A stretch of DNA of 64,000 nt, taken from the NCBI RefSeq assembly GCF_900129785.1, contig NZ_FSRC01000001.1:2542001-2606000 (forward strand). The letters run 5' to 3'. This document shows positions 62,150 to 64,000 of the stretch, piece after piece; position 1 is the stretch's first letter; each line of letters starts with the position of its first letter. Origin of the DNA: Algoriphagus halophilus (GTDB taxonomy: Bacteria > Bacteroidota > Bacteroidia > Cytophagales > Cyclobacteriaceae). The position numbers and the translations under genes were made by a program. The notes below the pieces were generated by a model that did no database searches, had not been told where the DNA came from, and was given only the letters and a program-made list of their open reading frames with translations.

Positions 62150-63379
62150 ATGCCTAAAAATAGAATCAATACAAAATTTGAACTTCCATGTGGGATTACT
62201 CTGAAGAATAGATTGGTAAAATCTGCCATGACAGAGCGTATCAGTAACCATAAATTGGAACCCACTATTGAGCACGAAAGACTCTATGAAAAGTGGGCTG
62301 ATACTGGGGCGGGTTTATTAATTACCGGAAATGTGATGATTGATAGGATTCATTTAGAATCCGCTGGAAATGTATGTTTTGATGATGAAAAGATGCTGCC
62401 AAAGCTCAAAAAATGGGCTGCTGCCGGAAAAAAGAATGGAAATCATATTTGGGTACAAATCTCTCATGCCGGAAGGCAATCCAATAAATTTAGCACCTTA
62501 AAACCATTGGCACCTTCAGAAGTACAACTCAAGAAACTTGGCCTATTTGGGAAACCAAGAGCCATGTCAGAAACGGATATTAATGTCACCATCAAAGGTT
62601 TTATAAAAGCTGCCAAAATCGCCAAAGATGCAGGTTTTACAGGGATCCAGATCCACGCAGCACATGGCTATTTGATCAGTCAATTTCTTTCCCCTTTAAC
62701 CAATCAAAGAACGGATGATTGGGGAGGAAGTATTTTCAACCGTAGCAGATTACTGCTTACCGTAATTCGTGAAATACGAAAGGTGGTCGGACCTTCTTTT
62801 CCAATTGCAGTAAAATTGAATTCATCCGATTTCCAAAAGGGTGGATTTACTGAAGAGGAATCACTGGAAGTAATTAAGCTGCTGGACAATGAAAAAATTG
62901 ACCTCTTGGAAATTTCTGGAGGAACTTATGAAAAAGTGGCGTTCTTTTTAATGAATGAGGATCAGGTTAAGAAAAGTACACGACAAAGAGAAGCCTATTT
63001 TATCGACTTTGCTAAAAAGGTGAGAACAATCAGCAACTTGCCCTTATTGATTACAGGAGGTTTCCGATCCTATGACTTTTGTAATGCAGCATTGGAAAAG
63101 GGAGAATTGGATTTGATAGGAATGGCCCGTCCCTTTATAACCAACTTAGATGACATCCACAGTTTTTTGAAGGGAGAAATTCCTAACCTGGACAACCTTA
63201 TTTTAAGAACTGGAATTAGTCAGTTTGAGGACGCGGCTGAAGCTGGGTTTTATGCAAGACAATTGATCCGACTATCCAAAGGCAAGAAGGTAAAGCCATC
63301 TATGAGCCCTTTTATATGTTCCAATTTTTTAATCCTGAATGAACTCCGTCTGGCAGTCTCCAAAAAATTCAAATCCTAA
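62150..63379 (+). CDS. NADH:flavin oxidoreductase of the Old Yellow Enzyme family
   Basis: 409 residues, a single FMN-binding TIM barrel without the extra FAD/iron-sulfur domain of the longer members. Signature segments are NRLVKSAMTER (20-30), WVQISHAGRQ (101-110), IQIHAAHGYL with His169 and His172 and the proton donor Tyr174, and NQRTDDWGGS (185-194). A late GLIGMARPF-like DLIGMARPF marks the phosphate site. It probably reduces activated alkenes with NAD(P)H in the cytosol. It is not obviously linked to either neighbour; the 165-bp upstream gap shows no promoter I can name. Confidence 0.92.
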   Translation: MPKNRINTKFELPCGITLKNRLVKSAMTERISNHKLEPTIEHERLYEKWADTGAGLLITGNVMIDRIHLESAGNVCFDDEKMLPKLKKWAAAGKKNGNHIWVQISHAGRQSNKFSTLKPLAPSEVQLKKLGLFGKPRAMSETDINVTIKGFIKAAKIAKDAGFTGIQIHAAHGYLISQFLSPLTNQRTDDWGGSIFNRSRLLLTVIREIRKVVGPSFPIAVKLNSSDFQKGGFTEEESLEVIKLLDNEKIDLLEISGGTYEKVAFFLMNEDQVKKSTRQREAYFIDFAKKVRTISNLPLLITGGFRSYDFCNAALEKGELDLIGMARPFITNLDDIHSFLKGEIPNLDNLILRTGISQFEDAAEAGFYARQLIRLSKGKKVKPSMSPFICSNFLILNELRLAVSKKFKS

Positions 63380-63548
63380 AGTGTTTTCTAAAATTAAAAC
63401 AGCACTATAACAATGGGCATTTAATTAGGGATAGGTACTTCTCTCCTCTCAGCTTTCTAAACTACCTTGAAAAGACAAGCTTTAGCCCTCCGGATTCCAC
63501 CAACTAACCTTGCACATCAAAAACCCATCTAAGTAATTTCAATAGCTT

Positions 63549-64000
63549 TTAGAGGAAATTGACATCAATTTTTTTATAGATGGAAAAGGTAAACATGATG
63601 ATCCCCTGTGAAATGAATTGAGTTATGAGAATAACCAATACAGTTTTTATAATACTCCATACTGACCGCGTTTGATAAAATTGTAACACAGCAAGTACAT
63701 ACCAAAAACTTATAAAAAGCCCTAAAATCAGACCTAATATTTTCATGGACGACGGAAAGAAAATAAAGATGATTATGGTAATGGTATAATAAAGCATCGT
63801 TTGTCCACTTAGATAAGCAGATAAAGCTAAATTTTCGACAAAATTGGTTCCTTGCCCTATAAAAAATAACCAGATAAGGAAACCATAAATTGGACAGTTG
63901 AGCAGTATAAATACATTGAAATGCCTAAAAGAGAAACGCAAAAGCTCAATCTCATTTGTTTCTATCTTGGAATAATTGATTGCGGTATCTTCGAACTTCA
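63549..64000 (-). CDS. DUF3667-like membrane protein, C-terminal part (5' end beyond the window)
   Basis: The frame stays open to base 64000 on the minus strand, so this is a fragment of about 150 residues. The stop codon is at 63549. The visible part starts with a soluble segment (FEDTAINYSKIETNEIEL) and continues with four or five hydrophobic helices, including FILLNCPIYGFLIWLFF and the FVENLALSAYLSGQT motif. This is similar in style to DUF3667 proteins of Bacteroidota. Function unknown. A separate start near 63941 (TTG) is not needed, since the frame is continuous. Confidence 0.6.
   Translation of the reverse strand, partial: KFEDTAINYSKIETNEIELLRFSFRHFNVFILLNCPIYGFLIWLFFIGQGTNFVENLALSAYLSGQTMLYYTITIIIFIFFPSSMKILGLILGLFISFWYVLAVLQFYQTRSVWSIIKTVLVILITQFISQGIIMFTFSIYKKIDVNFL

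Overview
The window looks like a chromosome segment of a Bacteroidota bacterium of the Cytophagales type. The closest fit I can suggest is a Cyclobacteriaceae or Algoriphagus-like organism; this rests on gene content and is not proven. Supporting features are roughly 40 percent GC, DUF4136, GIN-domain (DUF2807) and DUF4097 envelope proteins, a DUF1080 plus Gfo/Idh pair, a compact Mla system, cytochrome bd, and a very large family of about 800-residue FtsX/MacB-type permeases. I see no rRNA, tRNA, CRISPR array, prophage or transposase.

The dominant feature is fourteen paralogous double-FtsX permease genes (785 to 823 residues), all on the minus strand, making up about half of the window. They lie at 3702-6104, 9741-22344 (five genes), 29378-31735, 34113-41718 (three genes), 49660-52086 and 53065-60508 (three genes). 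Only one matching ABC ATPase (2987-3670) is present, in a permease-ATPase-TolC operon. Three beta-strand-repeat envelope proteins (31796, 45743, 52161) are interleaved with the permeases.

The most interesting signal is in the gaps. Nine intergenic regions carry the same minus-strand module. It has a sigma-54-like -24 element (TGGCAC or TGGCAT) with a G at the -13 position. Sixty to 63 bp upstream of this lies a repeated operator of the form CGRACA-N4-YGTYCG-N4-YGGNCR. It is clear at five sites and weaker at four. Following the gene order, these nine modules can account for all fourteen permeases, the ATPase-TolC pair and all three beta-repeat proteins. This suggests one RpoN/enhancer-binding-protein regulon, perhaps an envelope-stress response. 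The regulator itself is not in the window.

Other regions, left to right: a truncated DUF4136 protein and an OmpA-family lipoprotein (1-1565); a sugar oxidoreductase/DUF1080 operon (6365-8394); a radical SAM protein (8657-9724); an esterase (22618-23658) convergent with a histidine kinase/NarL-type regulator pair (23662-26194); a three-domain ferredoxin-nucleotidyl cyclase-globin protein followed by a flavin oxidase (26479-29278); two unrecognised small genes (32964-33896); cydAB (42044-44408) divergent from a bestrophin channel (44682-45668); mlaE-mlaF-mlaD (46913-49409); and at the right edge an FG-GAP protein, an Old Yellow Enzyme homologue and the C-terminal part of a DUF3667-like membrane protein (60818-64000).
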